Assembly (NCBI GenBank): GCA_018873245.2
Contig: JAEMBT020000005.1
Location: 14,708,001-14,772,000 of the forward strand
Origin: Archegozetes longisetosus
Taxonomy: Eukaryota > Arthropoda > Arachnida > Sarcoptiformes > Trhypochthoniidae
Reading direction: 5' to 3'
DNA: 64,000 nt
Numbering within the stretch: the first letter of the stretch is position 1; each line of letters opens with the position of its first letter. The position numbers and the translations under genes are program-made. The notes beneath the pieces are model-generated. The model was not told the DNA's origin, made no database searches, and saw only the letters and a list, made by a program, of their open reading frames with translations. Positions 21,991 through 35,250 of this stretch are shown here, one piece after another.

Positions 21991-24900
21991 CCATATATAT
22001 ACTACTATCAAGTTTAGTACGATTTTAAGTAATGATCGATTCTCAAAGCGCTCGTTAATTGAAGATCGAGTCTTAATTTAAAGACTGGTAATGATCGATC
22101 TTATAATTAAGTAAGGGCCGAGTTTAAGATTCGTATCAGAATTGCGATACTGGATTCTCGAGTCGTAACCAAAACAAGCTTGATATAAACTTAGGGAGGA
22201 TGAGTTAGTTCGCGAAGCGACCTAACCTATTATACCTTAGCTTAAATCAGGTTTGGCTTAGGTTACAAATTGATAAAGCCATGTTTAACCATTTTCGAGG
22301 GGTTAGGTCTCGGTAGCCAGAAGTGGTCAGGTTCGGGTTAAAAGTAGTCAAGTATGGTATCAAAATGTTCAGCTCGACGAACTGAGTCCAATGATGTATT
22401 AAACTTAGGGGTGGGAGGTCGGGAATTCCTTTAAACCCATTAGCCCGGATTTATCCATTGAACTTGAAATACTTAAAGAAAAAATTCGATACTGAGTCTC
22501 GAAACTGGATCAATATATTTAGTAGCCCAACGTATTACCGCTTGACCGACGAGGCTATACAATAAAATTATAATGAAATATTGTACCAAAAGCAACTGAA
22601 AAACTTTATTTTTAATTTTTACAGAATTTAGGGGCCATTTGCAAAAATGGTTAATTATGTGATATTCTGCAAGACTTTAGCTACGTTTTGAACTTGGTCT
22701 GATTTTGAAGGCGTTCCGAAAGCGCGCGATCTTCCCGTGTAAGAAGTTTGTAATGGTTTGTGAATTTTAAACTTCGGCACAATAGAAAGTATTGCAAACT
22801 GTAGTCTGATTGCTAATGGCTTGTAAACTATAATTATTTGTATATTTATTAGGAAATTTAATAGTCTAAATAAATTACAATAAATTATAATGTTTGTCGG
22901 CTGTGGTTTAGATTATAGCCCACCCCGGAGGGGCATATATATACCAAATATGAAGTGTCGCAAGCAAAAGGAATCAAAGTCAGGGCAACTTAAATTAGTA
23001 AAATTTCCATAGAGTCTGTGCAATAAATTCAAATTCGATTTCCCGCGTATTTTATATATTTATATGTTACAGTCAATTTTGATAATTAGTAAGTATTGAT
23101 AGTTACTAGTAAATATTGATATTTTCTGACCGTCGTAGTAAATTTTGATGTTTGCTAGTAATTATTGATATTCACTGACTTATTTTAGTAAATATTAATC
23201 TTTTCTAAGACAACTCAGTAAATTTTGACGAAATATCCTAAATGACTAAAAACTCAATGATAATTTTGTTATTGTAATTATTTTAAATATAGACATTACA
23301 TATCAATACATCTACCAATTTTTCTTATATTTTGATAAAAGTTGTGTAAAAGTACTGATTTAATGTTAAAAATCTTCGAATTTAATTGATTTCATTCAAT
23401 TTCTGGCTCAAAAATTTCAAATCAAGTTAATTAATAAGATAAAATCTAATTTAATAACAAAGTGTAATTGCAAAAAATCATGGATCTAAGAGATTAATTT
23501 GTAAATCAGAAAATGCTTTTTGTAGCTCTTGTTAAATGCATTAAAGACGATGTAATGTCTCTTTTTAAAATACATACAAGTTTAATCATTTAAATAATGA
23601 TGGACATAGGTTCATTTTCACTTAGCCTTGAGCCTGGGCTAGCCTATGTCGATCATTACATTCAAAGTATTTAATCAAAATTCACTGAAGCGTTTTAGAA
23701 AATATTGATACTCACTGAAATGTGTCAGTAAATATCAATATTTAATAATTATCAGAATTTACGGTAACATATATTTATATATTTATATTATATGACCTAA
23801 CCTAAACTAACCTAACCTGACCTGACCTAACCATTTCAAGCAAGTGTCCTTATCCTTCAATACCTGCAAAGTCATTCGATATGTGTTCCAACTCATTTAA
23901 ACTGTAATGAGAACATACAGATAGATTAGAATTAAAGCTACAGTTAATACTACTACTATAACTATCTCTACAACTACTACTACTACAACTAAAGAGGAAG
24001 GGAGGCCCTACATTTCGCCCTCTAAGTCACTGGAGTTACAGGAACCCGTCACTGTTCCCAGCTGTGTTTGAACCCACGCTCTCATGGTTAAGAGTCAAGA
24101 CCTTAACCAACAGAGTAACCAACTGAGCTACCCGTGGAATGGGCGAAAGCAAAACTTCTCTTCGTTCTTTTATTTATCACACATTTGCTATTCTTAAATA
24201 ATGGGCCGCTGTCCAAAATAGGGTCCTTTAGTAATTTAATGTAAATTTTAAAAATTTAAGGTGTTCTAACTTTGACCCCTTTTGCTTGCGACACTTCATA
24301 TTTGGTATATTTATTACTCACACCAAGGAGTGTCGGCCTATATGTATGCCCCGCCCCTTCGGAGTGGGCTATATTCTAAACCGTACCCAAACATATTCCA
24401 GTAAAATAAATTCTTTGCTGTTATTTCAATGCAAAGCATTTGATTTTTATCCTAAAAATGATTTTCTGTTTAATTTCAAACTTGCAAAATAGAATCAATG
24501 AAAGCACAGAGTAAAGGATGTTTTTCAGTTGTGATGAGGTTTGTTTTTAGCGCATATTTTAACAAATGTTAAAAAGTTGTAAACTTTTATACCTTAGTTC
24601 AAAATGTGTGAATAAGAGTTTGATAACAAAATAGATATATTTATTTACAATATTAGATTATAAATAATTATTTATTACAAAATGAAGTATTATTCAAATA
24701 AGGAAAAGATAGATTTGGTTAATTGGTTCAATCAATTTATTAATAGATATGATTGTATAAAAAGTGTTCAAAGAAATTTTCAAAGAAATATAATAAAGGG
24801 CCTGCATCTGTAAATGCTATTAAGTCAATTATTGCAAAAATTAATAAAACTGGATCTGTTGGAAACTTATTTAAAGGCATAAAGAAAACTGTAGCTACGG

Positions 24901-27127
24901 AAGCCAACACTGAAAAATTAAAAATTGTATTGCTAAAGGATAAGTCAAAAGTATCAGAAAAATAGCTAATTGTTTGACGACAGAAACTTTTAAAATATCA
25001 GACACTTCTGTTTATCTTATACTTCGAAAACAATTTAAAATGTTTCCTTATAAGGTGCAGATCGGACAGCAATTAACAGAGAATGCCATAAAAAGTTGCG
25101 TAATATTTTCTGAGCAGATGTTAGGAAGTTTTAACAGTGATATGAATCTATTGTATAATATATAGTATATTAGTGACGAATCACATTTTCATTTAAATGG
25201 ATATGTGAATAAACAAAATGCAAGAATTTGGGGAATAGAATTGCCATAAATGACTTTTTAAAAAGCAGCTCATCCAATTCGAGTAACAGTTTGGTACACT
25301 ATATCAGTACAGGGTTTGATATGGCCCTATTTTTCAAAGAAAATGGAAAGCATGTTTGTGTGGACAGCGATCGCTACCAAAATATGGTATGCAACTACTT
25401 TGTCCCTACTCTTAAGGAGACTGTTGTCTCGAAGTTTGATAAACAAGTATTTATGCAGGATGGAGCCTCTCCCCATACCTCTAAATCAAGTTTGGCCCTG
25501 TTAAATTCAATTTTCGGTATTTCGGTGACGATATTTTAAGCCACAAAACACAAAATATCTGGCCCTCGCATTCCCCTGATATTAATCCATGTGATTACTA
25601 TCTATGGAGCAAATTAAAAGACAATGTTTATAAAAGTAATCATAATGACAGGAATAGTCTAAAACAAAAAATTATTGAAGAGTGTGATAAAATATTTGTT
25701 GGGCAATGTAAAATAGTAATAGAAAATTTAATTTTGAAATCGAACTTATGTATTAAAAAGAATGGAAAACACTTTGCTAACGTATTGAAAGTAAATAAAT
25801 ATTTTTTTCTTAAACCTAGTAGTCTGTATTTCAGCATTAAGAAATTACTTAACTTGTTTTAAGAAAAAGTTGTTGAGAGGGAAATACAAACCTCATCACA
25901 ACTGAAAAAACACCCTTAATGCATGATAGTTAAACAGCAGTAAGCTATACTTGACTATAAGTATGAGTTTTGCAAAACGATGGACTCTAACATGTTATTA
26001 GTGACCGAAAAAATAGCGGCATACCTATGAGATGAGGCATGAGATAACGAAAATTTGGTAAAATGGAGCGACAATGGAGCTAAAGCTGAAAAATTTTGTA
26101 GGCACGAGGTTTGAAATTTTTTATATTCTTATCAAAAACAATAGTAATAGTAGGAATTTAAGGAAGTATGCCACTGACTTTTGGTTGATATTTATCTTAC
26201 CGATCAAATAATAACCAATCGTTGATATAATACAGTGCTATGTAAACAAATGAAGCTTAAATGTAATGAGATGGGGTGACGATGGAATAATGATCAAATA
26301 ATTTTTGAGTCACTACATGCTATCAAAATCAATTATCTCTAGAAGTGTTATCCAAGATCGATTATATTTACTGTTTGGCCGATTGCTTAAATTTGGAAAG
26401 TTTTCGTAAAAGAGTGAATAAGAAAAAGATTTTTTGAACTTTTTGGAGTTTATTGATAGAGTTTGAGCTTTAGGAGAAGAAAATATAATTCAATTGTAAA
26501 GATGAACGAAATATTTAGAATTTATCAAATGTTTATCTAAATAATCTAATCTTTAATGGAACCATGAATAGTACCACATGCAAGAACTCCATTGTCACCA
26601 ACGAGTTTGGCGGTCACATCAGCTTCAATCTGTTGAGAAATTAATTGAAAAGATTAGATTATGTTTGAATTTTGGCGTTCAAATATAAATTGTGGAAAAT
26701 ACTGAAAATATGCTATTTGATTTAATAAATATTCAAATCTTGACAATTTTCTAGTTTCCTGATTTCAACTTTTAAGAGCATAAGACATAATCAGATACAT
26801 TTATATAACTTTGGATAATATATATATGTAATATTTGTATAAGGAGATTAAAACAATAGGGTACAAATGATTAAATATTTGGACTTACTGTTGGAGCAAT
26901 AGCTGGAATAGTGAGAGTGTATTTAAGAGTATAGGTTTGTCCCTTAGTCAATGGGCATTTGACGTGACCATTACAACCATCGGTATCAACTCCTGGAACT
27001 TGAATTTCGAGTTCGCCAACCTTAGCGAGAATTTGGATCTCAGCTTTTTTCGAGTCTTGATCTATGAAAATAATTGAATTTATTGTTAAATAAAAGATCT
27101 TCTAGATTAATCAATTTAATAGCTGAA
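21404..27127 (-). repeat. Right arm of giant inverted repeat (5.7 kb)
   Basis: Reverse complement of 2,411-8,137. The inner boundary falls where GTACGAAAAGTACGAGCTCG passes into different satellite units. The outer boundary falls in intron 2 of the allergen gene, where the match stops after AGCTGAA at 27,127. It carries the mirror images of the satellite, repeat R (about 22,009-22,140), the tRNA-like SINE head (about 22,480-22,556), the inverted-repeat element (about 22,900-24,390) with its Lys-type SINE (about 23,920-24,143), the Tc1/mariner relic and allergen exons 3-4. Confidence 0.95.
24514..25917 (+). mobile_element. Tc1/mariner-type element, decayed (right arm copy)
   Basis: Mirror copy of 3,620-5,022. 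The transposase reads on the plus strand from an ATG at 24,682 to about 25,862 with several frameshifts. Landmarks are DESHFH near 25,175, FMQDGASPH near 25,455 and SPDINPCDYYLW near 25,575. The last acidic residue is Asp and the spacing from the second Asp is roughly 44 residues. Single-base indels shift the frames differently in the two arms: a run of A near 25,262 and one near 24,920. Confidence 0.85.
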
Positions 27128-27457
27128 CAGTTAAGATTCGGTTAGTAGTCGAGTGGCACAAGGTCTGAAAAGTGTATACGAACTTACTAGCAACGAATTC
27201 AACTGTAACAGTGACTTCTTTTCCTTTATGTAGAGTGCATGGAGTACTACTGCAGGTGGAGATTTCAACTGATTTTACTTCAGCGTGTCCTTCATTTTAA
27301 AGAAATATTAGTTCAGTCGAAACGAACGAAAAAGATTCTAATTTGAGTAATAAGAATTAAAAGTAATTGAATGGCTTAATGACTTACCACAATCTTTGAA
27401 AGTAAGAGCGGCTGATGCGATGCCTACAAAAAGAGCTAAACATACTAATCGCAACAT
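26546..27457 (-). CDS. ML/NPC2 family lipid-binding protein, mite group 2 allergen type (complete, four exons)
   Basis: Exons on the minus strand: 27,457-27,388, 27,289-27,188, 27,061-26,889 and 26,629-26,546, all with GT..AG introns of 75-260 bp. They join in frame to 142 codons plus stop, the family's usual length. Residues 1-17 form a signal peptide (MLRLVCLALFVGIASAA), followed by LTFKDCG. Six cysteines sit at the family positions (KDC, STC, TPC, DGC, VKC, LAC), giving three disulphides. KVGELEIQVPGVDTDGC and GDNGVLACGTIHG match the conserved beta-strands of the ML domain, which binds lipid in a hydrophobic pocket of the secreted protein. In mites these proteins are abundant and act as major allergens. 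A TATA box lies 85-92 bp upstream. Exons 3-4 lie in the inverted-repeat arm; exons 1-2 lie outside it. Confidence 0.95.
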
Positions 27458-27541
27458 TTTTCTAAGTTTTTAAATTCAGATTTAATACTTTATTCGTATT
27501 AGAGTCGGGTTGAAAGTGAGTTAAGTCAAAGATTGAATGGC

Positions 27542-27549
27542 TTTATAAA
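27542..27549 (-). promoter_or_regulatory. TATA box of the NPC2/allergen gene
   Basis: TTTATAAA on the minus strand, 85 bp upstream of the ATG at 27,457 and at a normal distance for a transcription start about 55 bp before the ATG. No equivalent is linked to the truncated left copy. Confidence 0.55.
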
Positions 27550-27559
27550 CTAATTTCTA

Positions 27560-30500
27560 AAGTGCTGCATATGTCTCAATTCGCACAAACAGTAACATAA
27601 GATATTATACTCATCGAATAATAACTGTTGTGAGATTTACTAAGTTAATTATTACCACTTGGCTATAAGATTATCTTATAGTTGAACTATTTTTTTCGAC
27701 CTTTGATCAGGAAATTCGAAGCCTTCGAAAATCCTTGGTTACAGAAATCGAAATTTCATTTGCGATTGCTGTCGAACTTATCCTATTGAGTTATCTCTTT
27801 AAAAAATTACTAAAAATAACCTTTAGAATCTTTAACAGGGAATGCATTTTTCGGACAGTTATTAACTGCTGAATGAAAGCTAGATTGAACCTATAATTTT
27901 TTATTTGAATTTGAACAGAATTAAAACAAAAAAATGCATTAAATACTGTATTGAGTGATTCATTTTTCATATTAATTAGATTTGAATAGTTAAACAATTA
28001 TCATGAAATAAACAGACTTTCTCGTTATGAGATTTACAAAATTAACGTTCTTTACACTATTGAAGTGATTACCAGAGATAGTGTTTCATGCGATAATCCT
28101 ATTTTTCACGAATAAGTTCCATTCTCCAATAAGTCTTATAAATACAGACTTTGTTCTATAAAGATTAAGTTCTTCTAAACTAGCTTAAATTGGATGAGTT
28201 TTGATGATCTGTACAAAAAAATATACTTGAAATTAGAATAAGACTAAAAAATTTGACTAAAATTTGAAATTGAAAACTTGATTGGTGAAGTGCATATACC
28301 ATTAACCTTATGATAAGAAACTTAACGTTGTCGAGCCAAAAAAATTTCTCTCCTATCACTTTTTATTTAGTTAAAAATTTACTACTTCCCTATTTTTCCA
28401 TACTTTCTAGCAGTTTAACTTTTTGTATTATGAATAAGATTTGAAGTATTGATTTATTGGTACTTTTAGATTAAAATTGCTTAAAACATTAGTTAAAAAT
28501 CTGATTTTAAAGTCCTATAGTCCGTGGTATTTTCTATTTTTAACTCCTAGAAGGTAGTATCTCTAGTGATTAATGATTAGAATTTAACCGATTAAGCTTT
28601 CGTTTGTGACACTGACTTTGGCTGACACTCAAACTTTAAGAATAATCAGACAATGTTTTACTAACAAGGTTTTAAATTCGATCAAATTCTAAGCTTCGGG
28701 ATAATCGGAAATCGGAAACTACTTGAAAAGTTTGAATCAGAATCAACCACAGTAGGACTTTCGACTTGCGACCTGGTCCCGATTTGAATTATTTATGCTT
28801 AAATTTAATGTTTGAGATATAGATAAAATATAACCTTGATAGTTGAGTCATGAATAACTGTGTTTCTCAGTTGAACTCGCGTTAAAGGTAATGAAGATTC
28901 AAATGATATCCGCTCCTTGATTTTTAATTATAGGGTCGGTTTTTAAGGTAGCGGTTAGCAGGACAGAGAAGCTATGATACTGAAATTTGTTGCATAGTTT
29001 AGGCGATAAATTTGATAGAAAAATGAACTTAAAATTGCTGAATCAATTTTTAGGTACATTATTTTGAGGTAATGGTCAAGATTAATCTGAAAAACTGTGT
29101 TAACTAATCGCTCAATTTTTGAGCTTTTATTGTAGCTATGAAGAATTTTGAAGAATTAGGACAACTAGCAATAGTGGTGAATTGGTTCGCAATATGAGCA
29201 CTTAAGATTTAGGTGATATTTTGTTTTTAATGCAATTTATTAAAAGATTAAATTAAAATGCTCATTCAGGGCTAAATAGGCCTATCCAACAGTAGATCAG
29301 CGATGACTAGGCCGGTTCAGGTGCACAATGTTGGTCTTAGAGCGACTGTTTAGGTTGGCATAGTATCAATGATAAATCGTGTGATAGACTCATCTGTGAA
29401 AATAGATATGCTGACCACCAGCTTAGTGAAGATTTGCATTCCACCACCCTTGATCATATGTAATACCGTGATGATGGGAGTGAAAATCTATTACTTTGGA
29501 AGATGTACCAGCAAAAACGCACTGTTTAGATATCAAGTCAACCGAATAGATAGTAAAAGTGATGACGAAATGCGACCAGAGACACTTAGATTTGACTGCC
29601 ATTTCTAGAAGTTAGTTAGTAGAATTTCAAATCTTCTGCTCATAGTTTACCAGTTTTCATATTGAATCGATGCACTTTTATTTGCTGCCAATAAGAGCCT
29701 AATGCAAGCTATTGCTCTGTCGACTAATTGCCAAACTATAGTCCAAGTGATTTCTGGATCGGTAGCGTTGTAATGTAACATTCGTTCCATATTTGAGTTG
29801 AAATGTTTATTTAATCCATTAATATTGGTTGATTCGAGTCTTCGGATAGGCTCGACGCGAGTCCAAATCAAATCGATTCGCGGTTTGAACAGACTTGGCT
29901 CGAAAAGAGACTCGACTCGATTTGTACGAGTCGAATTCAAATCTGCTCCGACTCAACTAGAACTCGATTTGTGCGGAGCACTACTAGTGGAGGTTGTCAA
30001 TCCTGTGACCGAATTGCTTGGACCGATAGTCGATGTCGCCTAGTATAGATAGAATTGGCTACTTATGATATAGATATTCGATGTTTTTGTTTATAAGGGT
30101 TGAAATCCAAGCCGGAATCACACCGAATTGATGCACCAATTCGAGCGAATGTATTATTGAAAATGTTTGCTATTTGAACATTTTGATTATGAAAGTGTTG
30201 TTGATCCGTCTCAAAGGCCTAGTAACAACGATCAGCTTTGGTTATAGAGATGATGAGATATAGAATGCACTAATTTGTGATACTATGCTTAAGGTAATCG
30301 AAGTCAACATGGTTTAAGTCGATGTGATGGACGTTCGTCAATAGTTACTATTACTTAGATGCTATTTAATTAGACAATATTTGTTTGTTAATTAAGATCG
30401 AACTGACGCTGTTTAACTCGAACTTATAGTTTTGATAATTTGGAAATGATCTGACAAAATAAAAGGATTATTATTCTAAAAATTCTAAAATAAATGTGAA

Positions 30501-31870
30501 CAAGAAGTTTAAGTGAAAGTTGTTTTTACTTATTATATTATTTAGTTTATAGATTTATATGTTTATTAAAGAAAAAGCAGTGGGTCTAGATTTAATTAGT
30601 AATCAAGCATATGTTTCAGTCCCAAACAAAATCAGTCAAAACGTTCAAAGGCCAACAATCAATATGATATGAATGAAATTGATTGCACCAATCCCATAGT
30701 TGAAGGATAAGTGAATGCAGTAGCTGCCATAGTATTATCTAATTTATTATCAACAAACCTTGTAATTGATTTGGAAGGCAATTATCAACTTTTAGGTTAT
30801 TGAAAGCCAAGTCTTTAATCTTAGTATTTTTGCACTGTTGAGACCTAATAATGATTTAATATCTGTATAATTTGTTCGTAAAATATAATAGGCTTCACCC
30901 GACACATCCCAACATAAGATCAAATTTAACTTTCGTTACAATCTGAACGCTGTTTTAGTTCGGACGAAAGAATGTTTGATTTGATTTTATTTGTTGAGCA
31001 CATTAACGTTGCAATTTAGAGTTTGAATTATCCAGGATTTTTTTATCGGTCAGATCTACCATCGACTAAGAAATAAAAGCAGATGTCCGCAAAGCGTGGG
31101 TATTCGGAAATTTAAATAGCATTTCTAATTGAAGAAATCTAAAATACTTGTCAATACTGTATATGGCTATTGAGCATAAAATTTAGACAACTTCTGAACT
31201 TGGGATAAAGATTGTATTAATGCAATTTTTGACTCCGTTCATTATTAGTCAATTAAATCTTTGTGACAATCTTTAGATATTTTTTTAATCATTCAATCTG
31301 ATATTTCACTTATATTATGAGTTTATGTTTGAACTCTGAGCTGAAGATGTTTAAAAAGATGTAAATTTGAACGTTTAGTTTTACGCGTATATTTATATTT
31401 TTTCAATTTGAAAGTGGTATCCGCGTCTACTCAAGCTGGCAGATAACAGTTTATCAGTCTATTCTAATAGAGTCAAGAGTTGATACTTTTATGAAGTTTA
31501 CTCGAATATGTGAATTAAATTCAGTTTAACTAGAATTCGAAACAAAATTATAAGCAGAAAATTAGCAAATAAATGGCTATTTGAAATAGTGAACAGTTCG
31601 AAATATTTAAAGTTCAGTGCATTTGAATTAAAAGAACAGAAAAATAGCTGATCAATTAGCTGGTTATTTGAATTTTAAAAAAATTATCTTTTTCATTTGA
31701 AAAATTGGATATTTTGTTCGATTGAGACCCAACTGTACAGATATTAACAACCAGCATATGATAATATGAAAATAACTAATTGTTGATTAATCCATAGGAA
31801 ATTACAGGCCTATTACAGCGATTCGTAGAAGACCCACATTTGATTGTCTTAAATTCAAATTATTCAAAAG
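27560..31870. other. Gene-poor stretch
   Basis: I see no exon set with a recognisable product. The longer open frames at 29,369-29,608 and 29,647-30,043 are low in conservation signals and the latter lies in a CTCGA-rich repeat. The region is moderately AT-rich and mostly unique, with the exception of that repeat. Confidence 0.5.
29790..30000. repeat. CTCGA-rich dispersed repeat
   Basis: Many GACTCGA, TTCGAGT and GGCTCGA words, ending with GTGCGGAGCACTA. A related stretch ends with CGTGCGGAGCACTAAT at 52,490-52,615. The shared GTGCGGAGCACT end suggests copies of one short element. No coding potential is claimed. Confidence 0.5.
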
Positions 31871-31876
31871 TAATGG

Positions 31877-31884
31877 TATAAAAG
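31877..31884 (+). promoter_or_regulatory. TATA box of carboxypeptidase gene 1
   Basis: GGTATAAAAGC lies 71 bp upstream of the ATG at 31,955, a typical spacing for a TATA-driven digestive-enzyme gene. Confidence 0.55.
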
Positions 31885-31954
31885 CAACGCAAAAATATTA
31901 AAATGAGTTGTTTTATTCTGTGATAAATTTATTGAGGTTTAGGCGAGTTTTAAA

Positions 31955-34002
31955 ATGAAAGCTTGTGATCAGACAATAACCTTTTATTTATTAATCCAAA
32001 TCTTTTCATTCATCTCTTGCTATGAGAAGCATTACGTTGGCTATAGTGTGATACGTGTTGTACCAGAAACTAAAAATCAATTGAAATTTTTACAAAATTG
32101 GGCTCAAAATTTGACAGATAGTCAACTTTCAGCTATCGATTTCTGGCGATATCCATCACATATCCATACAAATGTTAATATTATGGTTTCTCCAAATATT
32201 AAGACAGAAATTATTCAATTATTCGAATCTAAAAGTCTAAAACCAGACATTATGATAGAAAATCTGGAGAAGTATTTGTTTTACCCAATAATTTATGATT
32301 GAATAAATGCTTGAATTGAATTTTTAGTCGAATACGTCAAGAAAAATATTATAGCGAACTGATTGAGCGACAAATCAAAGTTGATATCCCAGAAAACTGG
32401 AATAATTGGGGCAATTGGGATGTGAATAATTGGGGCGGTTGGGATAATAATAATTGGGTTATCAATAATCAGAATTGGAATAAGAAAATTTCAAACATTG
32501 GATCTGATTTTCTGAACAACTACGAATCAATAGAAAAAGTAGTTGAATTAAGTGATTCTAAGAAATGTTTTTCTATGACATTTAAAAGCTTATATAACTT
32601 ATATGTATAAACATATTTTCAGATCCATAGTTTTCTCGATCAATTGAAACAAAAAGACCCAAATAGAATCTTTACACAATCAATTGGAAGATCAACTGAA
32701 GGCAGAGAATTAAAGATGATAAAAATCGGTGATTCGAATGATAAGCCGATTGCATGGATTGATGGCGGGACTCACGCACGTGAATGGCTCGGAATAACTA
32801 CTGCTTTGTATATCGCGTATCAAGTACAGAGATACACTGTTTATCAAAATTATTGTGAACTTTTAGAATAATTTAGAATAATTTTTTATCAATAGTTAGC
32901 AGATGCCCAACAAAAATGTTTCGTTCAAAAGAGTGGTGACTGTCCTCAAGATATGAAAGAATTACTGAACTTATATGATTGGCATATATTGCCTGTACTT
33001 AATCCGGATGGTTATACTTATAGCAGAAACAATGTATGTAGCTATACAAACTTGATTCAAAATTTTTGAATCATTTTGATTTAAATAATTTTGGCAAAGG
33101 ACCGAATGTGGAGAAAAACGCGATCTAAACACACCAGTAGGGCAAACGCATGGGGTGTGCCGTGTCTCGGAGTCGATCCTAATAGAAACTATGACATTGC
33201 GTTTGGAGGTACTTATAGTTTTGATTTTTTAAAATTTAACTTTTATTCACACTGATTCGTAAATGAGGCGCATCAACGAGTTCGAATCCCTGTTCTGATC
33301 AATATCATGGACCATATGCTTTCTCTGAACCTGAAACTCGAAGTCAAGCACAACATCTTAAATCGTTTGTATCGAATGGTGTATCGCGTATTAAATTTTT
33401 TTTGTCATTTCACACGTACTCTCAGTTGATTCTGATTCCATGGGCCTATACAAGCCAAAAACCGCTCGAATATTATGAATTGGTATTGTTGTAGAAGTAC
33501 TAAAACAAAACATTTTACTTGTGAATTTATGATTGAATTTTGATTATAAGGAAAGTGTAGCCAAAGAAGGCTATGTTGCTTTGCATGCAATCGAAGGCAC
33601 TGAATACCGAATTGGAACCGCTTCAACACTATTATGTAACCCATAACTGTCTGTTTTGAAATTGCAAAATCTATTTATCTTTGAAGTAATCTGTTTTCAG
33701 ATCCAGCGGCAGGTTCAGCATCGGATTGGGCTTTCTCTAAGAGCGGGGCCGCTATTAAGTATTCCTATACATTTGAGTTAAGAGATAGAGGTGAAAATGG
33801 GTTTATTATGCCTCAGTCAAAAATAATACCGACTGGTACTTGAAATTATTACTTTTTGATCAGTAGAATATTTATAGTGGACAATTTAAATCAATAAATT
33901 TCAATAATAATAATAGTATAGAACTTGAATTGAAATCTTTTAGGCAATGAAACTTTGGCTGCAGTGAAAGCGATGACTAAACGCATTGCCTTGAGCTTGT
34001 GA
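31955..34002 (+). CDS. M14 metallocarboxypeptidase (pancreatic A/B type), copy 1, nine exons
   Basis: Exons 31,955-32,271, 32,328-32,538, 32,623-32,823, 32,896-33,033, 33,100-33,208, 33,268-33,482, 33,551-33,635, 33,701-33,835 and 33,944-34,002 join in frame to 489 codons plus stop. Order: signal peptide (about 1-22), activation propeptide ([18 protein letters not shown]...), a Trp/Asn-rich linker ([20 protein letters not shown]), then the zinc peptidase. Zinc ligands are in GTHAREW and SFHTYSQ; substrate-binding residues are in DPNRNYD; the catalytic Glu is in [11 protein letters not shown]. The specificity-pocket position (I in CPA, D in CPB) reads Ser in GSASDW. It is likely a secreted digestive zymogen removing C-terminal residues. 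It faces copy 2 tail to tail. All introns are 56-110 bp, GT..AG. Confidence 0.92.
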
Positions 34003-34309
34003 GAAATAAAGCAGATGAAGAATTGGCCAGTAATTGACCAACTTATGAAATGGATAATAAAATGGTTCTATCTTTCTAATTGTTATACTTGGTTCTATTT
34101 ACGAAAATTAGCGTCTCTGGTCAGTTTTAGTCGAAAGAATGTTGAAAATTAGAATTATCTTTTAATTATTATATATCTAATATGATATCTGATCTAATAA
34201 AAAATCGTTTTGACTAAACTTAGGAAGTTGAAGCTAGTTATTTCTGAATTCGAATAAAGTTGACTCAGCCTTATTGTCAAACTAATATTGTTAAAGATGA
34301 GATTAGAAT

Positions 34310-35250
34310 GTTCAAACTAGGGTGACCAAGCGTCCAGATTTAAGCTGGACAGTCTAGACTTTAGGTTAACCAGTCAAGGATCCAGAGTGAACCACAATCT
34401 GGACGCATTTTGTCTAGATTTGAGCTGAATAAATTGATACTTTTATAACAAATGCTTTGTCTTTTTAGTAGTTCAGTGTATATTGATTCTAAGCTAACGT
34501 ATTTAAATTAGTGGTCGGTGCGAGACTTCGAGAATCTCTATCTCGCTCGAGAATTCAAGCTTTCGATCCCGATCGAAAGCAATCGAGACTCTTGAAAACG
34601 CTGAATCAAATATTTAAGTCTAGAAGTCTATAGACATTGATTAAGAAAAACTGTAAAACAGACAATATTTATACATTCAATCTGAGAGTTACTGCTTGTT
34701 TGAAAGCAATGTCAATAATATGTTATTCAAAGCTGTAAAAATATTCAAATAACTGTATTTTGAAATATAATCTTTAAGTGTATTTCAATTGATTGAGGCA
34801 TTCGTTCATTTAGTTATAGACATAAAAGTTCAATCAATAGTTTTTTATTATTATAAAAACCTTAATTAATGGACAGTTGACTGAACGAAAAATGCATAAC
34901 AAAGTTTTCGAGACATTTCGGGTCTCGAAATGACTCAATCTCGATCGATAGTACCCTCGAAAAATCTTGAAATAGAAAGTCTCGAAAACAATGACCACTA
35001 ATTGAAATTGCTCATCTTTAATTTTTTGCTCAGAACTTTACAATTATGTTAAAGATAACCTAAGCTCCTCAATGCTGCAAAATCACAGAAGAAATGTAGT
35101 TAAATTCACAATTGAAATTCTCTAGCTTTTTACATTCATTGAGTGCTGCAAATAAGTTTTAAAACTTTAAGAAAATCTCAAAGGGTGGACCCTTCAGTAT
35201 TTTTCTGTTTAGATTTGGGCTCTAAAAGACTTGATCACCCTAGCTTGAAC
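34310..35250. mobile_element. Nonautonomous hAT-like element
   Basis: The ends are inverted: CTAGGGTGACCAAGCGTCCA near 34,317 and the complement of CTAGGGTGATCAAG near 35,244. The CTAGGGTGACCAA(A/G)CGTCCAGATTTA-like end resembles hAT-family termini. No transposase is seen. A second inverted-repeat element lies inside it (next entry). Confidence 0.5.
34507..35003. mobile_element. Second inverted-repeat element nested in the hAT-like element
   Basis: ATTAGTGGTC at the left and GACCACTAAT at the right form termini, followed inside by TCGAGA-rich subterminal stretches on both sides (CTCGAGAATTC, TCGATCGATAGT). The inside is AT-rich without coding potential. The CTCGA-rich ends recall the repeats at 29,790 and 52,490. 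Confidence 0.5.

Noticed and set aside
24286-24492. 68-codon frame (and its mirror at 5,044-5,250) that is intact in both arms
   Set aside because: It overlaps the terminal repeat of a non-coding element and its preservation is explained by the recent arm duplication.
29369-30043. Open frames of 79-97 codons around the CTCGA-rich repeat
   Set aside because: They have no recognisable domain, lie on both strands over the same repeat and look like chance frames.
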